This document shows, in pieces, positions 22,001 through 34,264 of a DNA stretch of 64,000 bases. Positions within the stretch are counted from its first letter, which is position 1, and each line of letters starts with the position of its first letter. This DNA is from Ciona savignyi (lineage: Eukaryota > Chordata > Ascidiacea > Phlebobranchia > Cionidae), in the NCBI GenBank assembly GCA_000149265.1, contig CH002890.1, positions 106,149-170,148 of the forward strand. Direction: 5' to 3'. The translations under genes and the position numbers were made by a program. The notes below the pieces were generated by a model. That model was not told the origin of the DNA. It ran no database searches and saw nothing but the letters and a program-made list of their open reading frames with translations.

Positions 22001-25000
22001 TGGACACCTTTTTCGCTACCTTTTTCTTTTTCACTCTAAACGGCAGTAATCGCAGACCAGTGTCTTTGTCAATGACACACCTTTTGGGTAATGGGTAAAT
22101 AATTAATAACACAAAGACCATTCTGCACAGCAGTACTTGTATGTTTCTTTTAAATAAGCAGACGACCCACCTGTCCATCAATTCTAGATAAGTCAAATTT
22201 TCTTCTGTATTCGGATCAAAGAAACCTCTCGTATCATCAGAGGGGTCTTGAAGTATGTTGTTCAGTCGTTCCTCGAATAAACCACGCTCGTAAGCCACCT
22301 CTACTGGCAGTCTGTGATTGGCGTTCGGATCCACAATCCCTAAGTTAAATGAAAAGTTCAGTATGGTACATGCGATTTCCTAAAGTATAAGATAAGTATT
22401 TAACAGTATCAATACCTCCAGTAGCTATTTGCGCTTCTAGAAGTCTCACGCCGTGATTCTCAACCACCAGTCCTCGTTTCATCGCCTCGAATAAAGATAA
22501 AGTGTCCGGACTGGTCCGAGTAGTGTAACCATACACCGCGCGCTCGGCCCTGTGAGGTTTGACTCATGAAGAAAACTGACTATTACTCTATGTTGAAATA
22601 CTGTTTTGTTAAACCCGATATTCTTGAGACAAAATTTCCTTTAGCTTTTAATATTCCAATAATGTAAATTTCTTGTACAGAGTTAAAAAATGTAACGTCG
22701 AGACAGACCTTGAAAGAATGGCTTCGAATTGCCCATCAATGACACCTCTTTCCGATGCCTCCTTTACAGATAATTTATCTGCAGTTTCGACATCGATTAC
22801 GCGACCTGTGGCAGCCTGAGCTTCGAGCAAACTGATCGAGGTACCTGTAAAACAATAAATTGTCAATTTTCCAGTTAAAATTTTTTAATTAGGGAAGAAT
22901 ATTTTATGAATTGTCCAAGTTAAAATTAGGGAAGAATATTTTATAAATTGAACTCCCTAAAATATAAGTTACCTCTTCGAATAAGACCCTGTTTCCATGC
23001 GTTGTAAATTGAAATCTTTTCACCAGTGTCTGACATAATAAGTCCGGCAATCGGTTCTTCTCCCACCAAATACAGCTTTAGTGATTTTTCAACATCCGCC
23101 TGCTCTAACTCGCCTGTGATAATAATATAACTTTTAAGCTTGTTTTCATCAATTACTGAGGTTGTGTGATGTTAAAAATACCTGTTTCAATTTTAGTGAC
23201 AGTGGACTCGGTAACAACGCCAGCCTTGAACAAATCATTCAGAGAAACCTGTCGTTTCCATCCAGATGTAAAGTGGATGTTTTGACGAGATTTCCTGGAA
23301 GATGGAAATGTTGATATTTGACCAAAGATGGGTTCCTACAATACCAAACCCTTCTTTTTTCTCTCGTAGTTGATGTGACTATTATTTTCTTTCGGTTGTG
23401 AACAAATTTCATGAAAGCGACCGATTGTGAAATTTTCTTCCGGTTTTCCGATTTGTTTTCGGTTTTCCGATTTGTTTTCCGGATTGTGAAACATATATTA
23501 GCAGATAAAAAAATTATATTATTGGGTATATAAACTTGAGTGTGGACTTTTCTATATCAAATATAAATTACCAGTTGTTGAATTAATTATTCCAGCGATC
23601 GGCATGGTCCCGTCTACATAAACTTTTAATTGCGCCACCATCTGGTTTACTTCCTCTGACGTCATCTGACCGTCGTCATATTTCTTGGCGGTTTTTAAAT
23701 CAAGTAATTCGGCGTCGACGATATGCTGCAGCAGTACTTGTCTTCTGGTGGCTGATTCAAACACAACCTGCGGCGATGGATGGCTATTTATGATTCATGT
23801 GATAACGTGAACACGCGGCTCTGTGTTAAATTTTATTGAAGGTGATTACACTTTGCCACAAGTGTAAGAGACATATAATGCCAAACATATATCAGTTTTA
23901 CGACGTTGAGTTCAATAACGAACAACTTAGGGTAACTAACTGAGGTGAACATCAAATTTCTTTTACCTTATGTGCGAATCATTTGAATAAAATTATCAAG
24001 TATTTAAGCATACCTTGGACACCTTTTTCGCTACCTTTTTCTTTTTCACTCTAAACGGCAGTAATCGCAGACCAGTGTCTTTGTCAATGACACACCTTTT
24101 GGTAATGGGTAAATAATTAATAACACAAAGACCATCTGCACAGCAGTACTTGTATGTTTCTTTTAAATAAGCAGACGACGCCACCTGTCCATCAATTCTA
24201 GATAAGTCAAATTTTCTTCTGTATTCGGATCAAAGAAACCTCTCGTATCATCAGAGGGGTCTTGAAGTATGTTGTTCAGTCGTTCCTCGAATAAACCACG
24301 CTCGTAAGCCACCTCTACTGGCAGTCTGTGATTGGCGTTCGGATCCACAATCCCTAAGTTAAATGAAAAGTTCAGTATGGTACATGCGATTTCCTAAAGT
24401 ATAAGATAAGTATTTAACAGTATCAATACCTCCAGTAGCTATTTGCGCTTCTAGAAGTCTCACGCCGTGATTCTCAACCACCAGTCCTCGTTTCATCGCC
24501 TCGAATAAAGATAAAGTGTCCGGACTGGTCCGAGTAGTGTAACCATACACCGCGCGCTCGGCCCTGTGAGGTTTGACTCATGAAGAAAACTATTCCTCTA
24601 TGTTGAAATACTGTTTTGTTAAACCCGATATTCTTGAGACAAAATTTCCTGTAGCTTTTAATATTCCAATAATGTAAATTTCTTGTACAGAATTAAAAAA
24701 TGTAACGTCGAGACAGACCTTGAAAGAATGGCTTCGAATTGCCCACCAATGACACCTCTTTCCGATGCCTCCTTTACAGATAATTTATCTGCAGTTTTGA
24801 CATCGATTACGCGACCTGTGGCAGCCTGAGCTTCGAGCAAACTGATCGAGGTACCTGTAAAACAATAAATTGTCAATTTTCCAGTTAAATTTTTTTAATA
24901 TAGGAAAGAATATTTTATGAATTGGCCAGAGTTAAAATTAGGGAAGCAACTATTTTATAAATTGAACTCCCTAAAATATAAGTTACCTCTTCGAATAAGA

Positions 25001-25521
25001 CCCTGTTTCCATGCGTTGTAAATTGAAATCTTTTCACCAGTGTCTGACATAATAAGTCCGGCAATCGGTTCTTCTCCCACCAAATACAGCTTTAGTGATT
25101 TTTCAACATCCGCCTGCTCTAACTCGCCTGTGATAATAATATAACTTTTAAGCTTGTTTTCATCAATTACTGAGGTTGTGTGATGTTAAAAATACCATGT
25201 TTCAATTTTAGTGACAGTGGACTCGGTAACAACGCCAGCCTTGAACAAATCATTCAGAGAAACCTGTCGTTTCCATCCAGATGTAAAGTGGATGTTTTGA
25301 CGAGATTTCCTGGAAGATGGAAATGTTGATATTTGACCAAAGATGGGTTCCTACAATACCAAACCTTCTTTTTTCTCTCGTAGTTGATGTGACTATTATT
25401 TTCTTCGGTTGTGAACAAATTTCATGAAAGCGACCGATTGTGAAATTTTCTTCCGGTTTTATATAATTATACGAAAAGAGTATACGCCTCAGTGATCGTT
25501 GTCGAAACAGCATAATGCATT
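19062..25521 (-). CDS. Gene 2, left contig: plakin-repeat gene with duplicated exon 3-9 module, to stop codon
   Basis: Exons by homology to gene 1: 25365-25521 (2), 25196-25309 (3), 24987-25127, 24719-24854, 24430-24563, 24185-24353, 24014-24095, 23572-23767 (9); second module 23182-23294 (3'), 22973-23113, 22709-22844, 22416-22549, 22171-22339, 21999-22080, 21556-21751 (9'); then 21152-21314, 20871-20999, 20113-20304, 19905-20043, 19462-19504, 19062-19264 (10-15). The protein would contain three PRDs rather than two. Exon 3 at 25196-25309 has one extra base before the donor, and the exon 2-like segment feeding the second module (about 23350-23450) has two extra bases, so the frame as assembled is broken in places. 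Low-quality sequence is as likely as decay. Splice sites are otherwise conserved. Confidence 0.7.
23430..23490. repeat. Short tandem repeat at module-duplication junction
   Basis: CGGTTTTCCGATTTGTTTT is repeated about twice just upstream (minus strand) of the second exon-3 copy. The same motif recurs at about 27705-27755 at the equivalent junction. It marks the breakpoint where exon 9 intron sequence was joined to a truncated exon 2. Confidence 0.6.
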
Positions 25522-25697
25522 CTGCCAGCGAAATTTCACCTCGATAAAAACGTTTGCATAAACTTGCATACAGCTATACTTCGATCTTTTTGGGTTAAGG
25601 TTAACTGGTTCGTTTTGAAATGTTGTTCTCAAACTAGCGACTTACTCACCGTGAGCGTTTGTGTGTTAATTAATATGCCTAGAGAAGATGTGATCTA

Positions 25698-25797
25698 NNN
25701 NNNNNNNNNNNNNNNNNNNNNNNNNNNNNNNNNNNNNNNNNNNNNNNNNNNNNNNNNNNNNNNNNNNNNNNNNNNNNNNNNNNNNNNNNNNNNNNNN
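25698..25797. other. Assembly gap (100 N) between overlapping contigs
   Basis: The sequence left of the gap (about 21535-25697) and right of it (25798 to about 29910) are colinear homologues. Contig ends therefore overlap rather than abut, which suggests an unmerged overlap or haplotype pair instead of missing sequence. Confidence 0.8.
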
Positions 25798-25827
25798 TTA
25801 TACTTTTTACCATCACATAAAATTTAC

Positions 25828-28800
25828 CAGTTGTTGAATTAATTATTCCAGCGATCGGCATTGTCCCGTCCACATAAACTTTTAATTGCGCCACCATCTG
25901 GTTCACTTCCTCTGACGTCATCTGACCATCGTCATATTTCTTGGCGGTTTTTAAATCAAGTAATTCGGCGTCGACGATATGCTGCAGCAGTACTTGTCTT
26001 CTGGTGGCTGATTCAAACACAACCTGCGGCGATGGATGGCTATTTATGATTCATGCGATAACGCGAACACGCGGCTCTGTGTTAAATTTTATTGAAGGTG
26101 ATTACACTTTGCCACAAGTGTAAGAAACATATATTGCTAAACATATATCAGTTTTACGACGTTGAGTTCAATAACGAACAACTTAGGTAACTAACTGAGG
26201 TGAACATCAAATTTCTTTTACCTTATGTGCGAATCATTGAATAAAATTATCAAGTATTTAAGCATACCTTGGACACCTTTTTCGCTACCTTTTTCTTTTT
26301 CACTCTAAACGGCAGTAATCGCAGACCAGTGTCTTTGTCAATGACACACCTTTTGGTAATGGGTAAATAATTAATAACACAAAGACCATCTGCACAGCAG
26401 TACTTGTATGTTTCTTTTAAATAAGCAGACGACCCACCTGTCCATCAATTCTAGATAAGTCAAATTTTCTTCTGTATTCGGATCAAAGAAACCTCTCGTA
26501 TCATCAGAGGGGTCTTGTAGTATGTTGTTCAGTCGTTTGTCGAATAAACCACGCTCGTAAGCCACCTCTACTGGCAGTCTGTGATTGGCGTTCGGATCTA
26601 CAATCCCTAAGTTAAATGTAAAGTTCAGTATGGTACATGCGATTTCCTAAAGTATAAGATAAGTATTTAACAGTATCAATACCTCCAGTAGCTATTTGCG
26701 CTTCTAGAAGTCTCACGCCGTGATTCTCAACCATGAGTCCTCGTTTCATCGCCTCGAATAAAGATAAAGTGTCCGGACTGGTCCGAGTGGTGTAACCATA
26801 CACCGCGCGCTCGGCCCTGTGAGGTTTGACTCATGAAGAAAACTGACTATTACTTCATGTTGAAATACTGCTTTGTTCCAAACCCGATATTCTTGAGACA
26901 AAATTTTCTGTAGCTTTTAATATTCCAATAATGTAAATTTCTTGTACAGAGTTAAAAAATGTAACGTCGAGATATACCTTGAAAGAATGGCTTCGAATTG
27001 CCCATCAATGACACCTCTTTCCGATGCCTCCTTTACAGATAATTTATCTGCAGTTTCGACATCGATTACGCGACCTGTGGCAGCCTCGAGCTTCGAGCAA
27101 ACTGATCGAGGTACCTGTAAAACAATAAATTGTCAATTTTCCAGTTAAAATTTTTTAATTAGGGAAGAATATTTTATGAATTGTCCAAGTTAAAATTAGG
27201 GAAGAATATTTTATAAATTGAACTCCCTAAAATATAAGTTACCTCTTCGAATAAGACCCTGTTTCCATGCGTTGTAAATTGAAATCTTTTCACCAGTGTC
27301 TGACATAATAAGTCCGGCAATCGGTTCTTCTCCCACCAAATACAGCTTTAGTGATTTTTCAACATCCGCCTGCTCTAACTCGCCTGTGATAATAATATAA
27401 CTTTTAAGCTTGTTTTCATCAATTACTGAGGTTGTGTGATGTTAAAAATACCTGTTTCAATTTTAGTGACAGTGGACTCGGTAACAACGCCAGCCTTGAA
27501 CAAATCATTCAGAGAAACCTGTCGTTTCCATCCAGATGTAAAGTGGATGTTTTGACGGAGATTTCCTGGAAGATGGAAATGTTGATATTTGACCAAAAGA
27601 TGGGTTCCTACAATACCAAACCTTCTTTTTTTCTCTCGTAGTTGATGTGACTATTATTTTACGCGGGGGGGAACAAATTTCATGAAAGGCGACCGATGGG
27701 GAATTTTCTTCCGGTTTTCCGATTGGTTTCGGTTTTCCGATTTGTTTTCCGGATTGTGAAACATATATTAGCAGATAAAAAAATTATATTATTGGGTATA
27801 TAAATTTGAGTGTGGACTTTTCTATATCAAATATAAATTACCAGTTGTTGAATTAATTATTCCAGCGATCGGCATGGTCCCGTCTACATAAACTTTTAAT
27901 TGCGCCACCATCTGGTTTACTTCCTCTGACGTCATCTGACCGTCGTCATATTTCTTGGCGGTTTTTAAATCAAGTAATTCGGCGTCGACGATATGCTGCA
28001 GCAGTACTTGTCTTCTGGTGGCTGATTCAAACACAACCTGCGGCGATGGATGGCTATTTATGATTCATGTGATAACGTGAACACGCGGCTCTGTGTTAAA
28101 TTTTATTGAAGGTGATTACACTTTGCCACAAGTGTAAGAGACATATAATGCCAAACATATATCAGTTTTACGACGTTGAGTTCAATAAGGAACTACTAAG
28201 GTAACTAACTGAGGTGAACATCAAATTTAATTTACCTTGTGTAAATTATTGAATAAAATATCAAGTATTTGAGCATACCTTGGACACCTTTTTCGCTACC
28301 TTCTTCTTTTTCACTCTAAACGGCAGTAATCGAAGACCAGTGTCTTTGTCAATGACACACCTTTTGGTAATGGGTAAATAATTAATAACACAAAGACCAT
28401 CTGTACAGCAGTACTTGTATGTTTCTTTTAAATAAGCAGACGACCCACCTGTCCATCAATTCTAGATAAGTCAAATTTTCTTCTGTATTCGGATCAAAGA
28501 AACCTCTCGTATCATCAGAGGGGTCTTGTAGTATGTTGTTCAGTCGTTCGTCGAATAAACCACGCTCGTAAGCCACCTCTACTGGCAGTCTGTGATTGGC
28601 GTTCGGATCCACAATCCCTAAGTTAAATGTAAAGTTCAGTATGGTACATGCGATTTCCTAAAGTATAAGATAAGTATTTAACAGTATCAATACCTCCAGT
28701 AGCTATTTGCGCTTCTAGAAGTCTCACGCCGTGATTCTCAACCATGAGTCCTCGTTTCATCGCCTCGAATAAAGATAAAGTGTCCGGACTGGTCCGAGTA

Positions 28801-30666
28801 GTGTAACCATACACCGCGCGCTCGGCCCTGTGAGGTTTGACTCATGAAGAAAACTGACTATTACTTCATGTTGAAATACTGCTTTGTTCCAAACCCGATA
28901 TTCTTGAGACAAAATTTTCTGTAGCTTTTAATATTCCAATAATGTAAATTTCTTGTACAGAGTTAAAAAATGTAACGTTGAGATATACCTTGAAAGAATG
29001 GCTTCGAATTGCCCACCAATGACGCCTCTTTCCGATGCCTCCTTTACAGATAATTTATCTGCAGTTTTGACATCGATTACGCGACCTGTGGCAGCCTGAG
29101 CTTCGAGCAAACTGATCGAGGTACCTGTAAAACAATAAATTGTCAATTTTCAAGTTCAGCCGATTTAAAATTAGGGGAGATTATTGTATAAACTCCTTAA
29201 AATACAAGTTACCTCTTCGAATAAGACCCTGTTTCCATGCGTTGTAAATTGAAATCTTTTCACCAGTGTCTGACATAATAAGTCCGGCAATCGGTTCTTC
29301 TCCCACCAAATACAGCTTTAGTGATTTTTCAACATCCGCCTGCTCTAACTCGCCTGTGATAATAATATAACTTTTAAGCTTGTTTTCATCAATTACTGAG
29401 GTTGTGTGATGTTAAAAATACCTGTTTCAATTTTAGTGACAGTGGACTCGGTAACAACGCCAGCCTTGAACAAATCATTCAGAGAAACCTGTCGTTTCCA
29501 TCCAGATGTAAAGTGGATGTTTTGACGAGATTTCCTGGAAGATGGAAATGTTGATATTTGACCAAAGATGGGTTCCTACAATACCAAACCTTCTTTTTTC
29601 TCTCGTAGTTGATGTGACTATTATTTTCTTCGGTTGTGAACAAATTTCATGAAAGCGACCGATTGTGAAATTTTCTTCCGGTTTTATATAATTATACGAA
29701 AAGAGTATACGCCTCAGTGATCGTTGTCGAAACAGCATAATGCATTCTGCCAGCGAAATTTCACCCGATAAAAACGTTTGCATAAACTTGCATACAGCTA
29801 TACTTCGATCTTTTTGGGTTAAGGTTAACTGGTTCGTTTTGAAATGTTGTTCTCAACTAGCGACTTACTCACCGTGAGCGTTTGTGTGTTAATTAATATG
29901 CCTAGAGAAGATGTGATCTATACAAATATAAAAACGGACAAAACTTTTAAATTTGGTCGCTTCAAAAAAATGAATAATATATTTAGTTAAATGGCACTTT
30001 TCTTTAAAGGCAAGTTTTATATTTACAAGAAATGTATTGTTAATTCTTTATTCACGATTGACAGCTAAACTTTCTGCCGATCGTGGATTAAACTTGTTAC
30101 GGACAAAACTGTATTATTGAAATTGTGATTTCTATTAACATTGCGAATTTTATGGATAGGCCATTATTACGTCAATTATACCATTGTCTCGTATTCTAGT
30201 ATTGCACCAAAAAACGTGGTTTACGGAATTTGCTTGGTAGTACAATATTTAACGGTTTAATATGGTTGGTTGGTAACTTGTAAAATTGTTGGCCTAAAAT
30301 TATAATGTAAATGTACGATGTCATGTTTTAGGCACGTTAGTCAACCTTTTTTAAATCGTTGCATTCTGGCTGTTTCATATTGGATGTATTATATGCTGGA
30401 TTAAACGCATCTGAAAAAACCTAAACGTGTCTTATTGTTGGAGCGGATCCAATAAAACTGCAATCCGAACTAACGAGAGACACGCCCAAAATATTTTAAT
30501 ATTGCAGATCGTAAATCTCTGATTTGTTAAAAAAGCTCTCCCTACATATTTAAACCCACATACCTTTTTTCGTCTTGGAGCGAATCAGAATATACACAAT
30601 CAGTGCCAAAATAGCAGCTCCCAGAGCACCTATGACGCTGGTAAGAGCAATCAACTGCTCCTGCAT
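25828..30666 (-). CDS. Gene 2, right contig: transmembrane exon plus two exon 3-9 modules (runs into gap)
   Basis: Exons: 30564-30666 (1), 29590-29746, 29422-29534, 29213-29353, 28989-29124, 28694-28827, 28449-28617, 28279-28360, 27842-28037 (9); then 27452-27565 (3'), 27243-27383, 26978-27114 (5'), 26683-26816, 26438-26606, 26268-26349, 25828-26023 (9'). Exon 1 and the first module are intact and in frame, starting MQEQ plus hydrophobic anchor. In the second module, exon 3' and exon 5' each carry one extra base relative to all other copies, breaking the frame. The region 27540-27740 shows clustered anomalies that look like poor base calling. Likely the same gene as the left contig or its allele. 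Confidence 0.7.
30095..30454 (+). repeat. Solo BEL/Pao LTR in intron 1 of gene 2
   Basis: It is orthologous in position to 9155-9516, with the same AAACT flanks. Presence at the same site in both genes shows the LTR predates the gene duplication, or that the two blocks are allelic. Confidence 0.85.
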
Positions 30667-31391
30667 TCTGCTTCTACACAATCCTGAAAAGTCTCTGCAA
30701 GTAGAACGAAATCGCCGAAGCTGCCCTATTATTATTAGCTCGAGGCAAATTTTAAACTTGACGACAAGCACCTTGGTTAAATTTTCAAGCACTTTAGCGC
30801 GGCAGCGATCGAAGGTATGCACGCCATTACCGCTGTGTCACCCGATCCGTCTAAAATGTACCGCTTAGATCGGACTGTGTTACGTTTTTAAAGCCGCTAT
30901 AAGCGGACTGTGTTACTAACATGGTAACATGTGTTACGTTTTGCAATTTTAAGCGAGACAATTTCTAACACAGCGTCACATCACGTGACGCAAAGGCGAT
31001 GTAAACAGTAGTGCTTTCGTACCAATTTTTTTGTACAATTTAGTTTCGAATAACATTATTCTGAGCAAGAAATCGTGTTTGTTCGTTTTTAAAGTTGGGT
31101 AAGTACGTAGTCAGACATTTATTTAATGGGTTAAATTGGTCGCACAACTAAATTTCTAGAGAAGCTTACAGCTATTGCCCGAACTGAAAAGTTTGGTATT
31201 TTAATTCTTATCCACCACAGGTGAGGTTTAGTGTGTGCGTCTCATTCCCCAGCAAAATATATAACAAAAACTTTGGGCTTTTTTGATTTATCTCCACTCT
31301 TTGAGGGAAATCAAATGTTGTGCTACTAGATCCATAATAGCCTACTGTTTGTTATGCCTACTAAACCTGTAACATACCTGTTACCAATCTA

Positions 31392-32990
31392 TTTTCATGT
31401 GTATCTGTGGTATGCCGGGGGCCGGGGTTATGTTACCCTGTATATGTCGTATGCATGGGGGTATGTTGCCCTGTATTTGTGGTATGCCTGGGGTAGTATT
31501 GTCATGTATTTATGGTATGCCTGGGGTAGTGTTGCCCTGTATTTGTCGTATGCCTGGGATTGTGTTGCCCTATATTTGTTGCATGCCTGGGGTACTGTTG
31601 CCCTGCATTTGTCGCATGCCTGAGGTTGTGTTGACCTGCATTTATAGTTTGCCTGGGGTAGTGTTGCCCTGTATTTGTGGTATGCTGGGATTGTGTTGCC
31701 CTGTATTAGTCGTATGTCTGGGGGTGTGTTGCCCTGTATTAGTCGTATGCCTAGGGGTGTGTTACTGTGTTGCCCTGTATGCATTGTATGCCTGGGGTTG
31801 TGTTGCCCTGTATTTGTGGTATGCCTGGGGTAGTGTTGTCCTATATTTGTCGCATGCCTGGGGTAGTGTTGCCCTGTATTTGTCGCATGCATGGGTAGTG
31901 TTGCCCTGTATTTTTCGTATGGCTGGTGTAGTGTTGCCCTGTATTTTTCGTATGGCTGGGGTTGTGTTGCCCTGTATTTGTGGTATGCCTGGGGTAGTGT
32001 TGCCCTATATTTGTCGCATGCCTGGGGGTGTGTTGCCCTCTATATATGGTATGCCTGGGGTAGTGTTTCCCTCTATTTGTCGCATGCCTGGGGTAGTGTT
32101 GCCCTATATTTGTCGCATGCCTGGGGTTGTGTTACCCTGTATTTTTCGTATGGCTGGTGTAGTGTTGCCCTGTATTTTTCGTATGGCTGGGGTTGTGTTG
32201 CCCTGTATTTGTGGTATGCCTGGGGTAGTGTTGCCCTATATTTGTCGCATGCCTGGGGTAGTGTTGCCCTGTATTTGTCATATGCTTGGGGTAGTGTTGC
32301 CCTATATTTGTCGCATGCCTGGGGTAGTGTTGCCCTGTATTTGTGGTATGTTAGGGGTAGTGTTGCCGTATATTTGTGGTATGCCCAGGGTGGTGTTGCC
32401 CTGTATTTGTGGTATGCCTGGGGTAGTGTTGCCCGGTATTTGTGGTATGGCTGGGGTAGTGTTTCCCTGTATTTGTCGCATGCCTGGGGTAGTGTTGCCC
32501 TATATTTGTCGCATGCCTGGGGTAGTGTTACCCTATATTTGTCGCATGGCTGGGGTTGTGTTGCCCTGTATTTGTCGCATGGCTGGGGTTGTGTTGCCCT
32601 GTATTTTTCGTATGGCTGGGGTTGTGTTGCCCTATATTTGTCGCATGCCTGGGGTAGTGTTACCCTATATTTGTCGCATGGCTGGGGTTGTGTTGCCCTG
32701 TATTTGTCGCATGGCTGGGGTTGTGTTGCCCTGTATTTTTCGTATGGCTGGGGTTGTGTTGCCCTGTATTTTTCGTATGGCTGGGGTTGTGTTGCCCTGT
32801 ATTTTTCGTATGGCTGGGGTTGTGTTGCCCTGTATTTTTCGTATGGCTGGGGTTGTGTTGCCCTGTATTTGTGGTATGCCTGGGGTAGTGTTGCCTGGGG
32901 GTGTGTTGCCCTGTATTTGTAGTATGCCTAGGGTAGTGTTGCCCTGTATTTGTTAAATGCCTGGGGTAGTGTTGCCCTGTATTTGTGGTG
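31392..32990 (+). repeat. 33-bp minisatellite array, left arm of copy B
   Basis: Nearly base-for-base the same as 10455-12050, with scattered substitutions and a short internal deletion near 32890. Conservation of the exact order of variant units between the arrays indicates recent duplication or allelism rather than independent amplification. Confidence 0.95.
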
Positions 32991-34264
32991 GCTAAGCACT
33001 GTATACATGAAATGCCTACGTTTGATGTGAACAAGTGATAGGTTGGCCCTGTATTCTCGTGTGTATATGCGGGTGAGGATCTGCCCTGTATTTGACCGAT
33101 AAGCTTTCTACATTCGTACCGAACAGTTGATTAAAACATATGTTTACATATTGGATCACTAAAAATCTAAAAAAATATTAATATTGTAATACATAGTAAC
33201 CATTATGCCCCTTTTTACAGGTTCAAATAAAATAAACTTAAAGACACAAGCTTCAAATTCAAAATGAGTTCAATACAAAATTAGGTAGGTATGTCAAACA
33301 TTTGACTATGTTTTTATTCCAATTTTATATAGCCTTCAAATGTGATTTACATAATTCTTTAAGCTTTTCACTATCACAAGCTTAAAATCACGGTAAAATA
33401 AAATAAACGGTATTTGTTTTAGTGGAAGCAGTGAGATCAATGTCATGAATGTCAAATCTTGGAGCAGTGGAATAAAAAAGACAGAATATATACAAGAAGG
33501 GTACATGATGGCCGCCAAGCTAAAACAAAGTTGGTATGTCAGAAATATTTCCTACGCTATGTTTTTACCTTAAAAAATGGGTATTCAATAATAAATAATA
33601 AACTTTGTACATCAACTCGATTTGGATATTCATGTTTTATCCCTGTGAATAAGAAACGCAAAGGGCGTTGACGCACGGGCAATCGTTAGATTACCCATCG
33701 TTCGCCGTCGGGTTACCGGAGCTAATTTAGTGCGTTTTATATGATTGAGTCGTTCTCTCAGTTTTAGTTAAACCCATTATTCCGTTGGGTTTAGTCCGGT
33801 AAGTGCTTTACCCAAGCACAGAACCAACTATATAGAGACCAGTTTCGAATATGCAATATAGGCGACGCACGAACCCACCAAGTTATTAGAAGTAATTACA
33901 ACCGATTAAACACTTGTTTTCTGCAGATCTGGCGACCCTGTCACGTTAATGCTGGAAGAGGTTACAGAAGACGACAATTTACTTCTATATGAAAAATTTA
34001 ATAAACTTTTAATTTGTCGTACACTTCGTTTGTTGAATTATAAAGTAATTTCTTGTCAGGGCAGTTAAGCTTATATTTGTCGTGGCGTGCTGATTAAACC
34101 ACGCAAAATTGGACAAGATAGGTGCATTTTTGTAGAAAACCTACACATATATGAGTTTAAATGGATGTAATAATAATTTTTCAAATTTTATGTAATTACA
34201 ACAATTTGTCGATTTAGGTACGCTAAAGCTGTTTGATTTTAACCCGAAGCAACATATTGAAAAC
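32991..34264. repeat. Inner left arm and core edge, copy B
   Basis: It corresponds to 12051-13311. Homology to copy A is interrupted at about 34262, where the Helitron-like insertion begins, and resumes at 47268. No gene is recognised. Confidence 0.7.
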
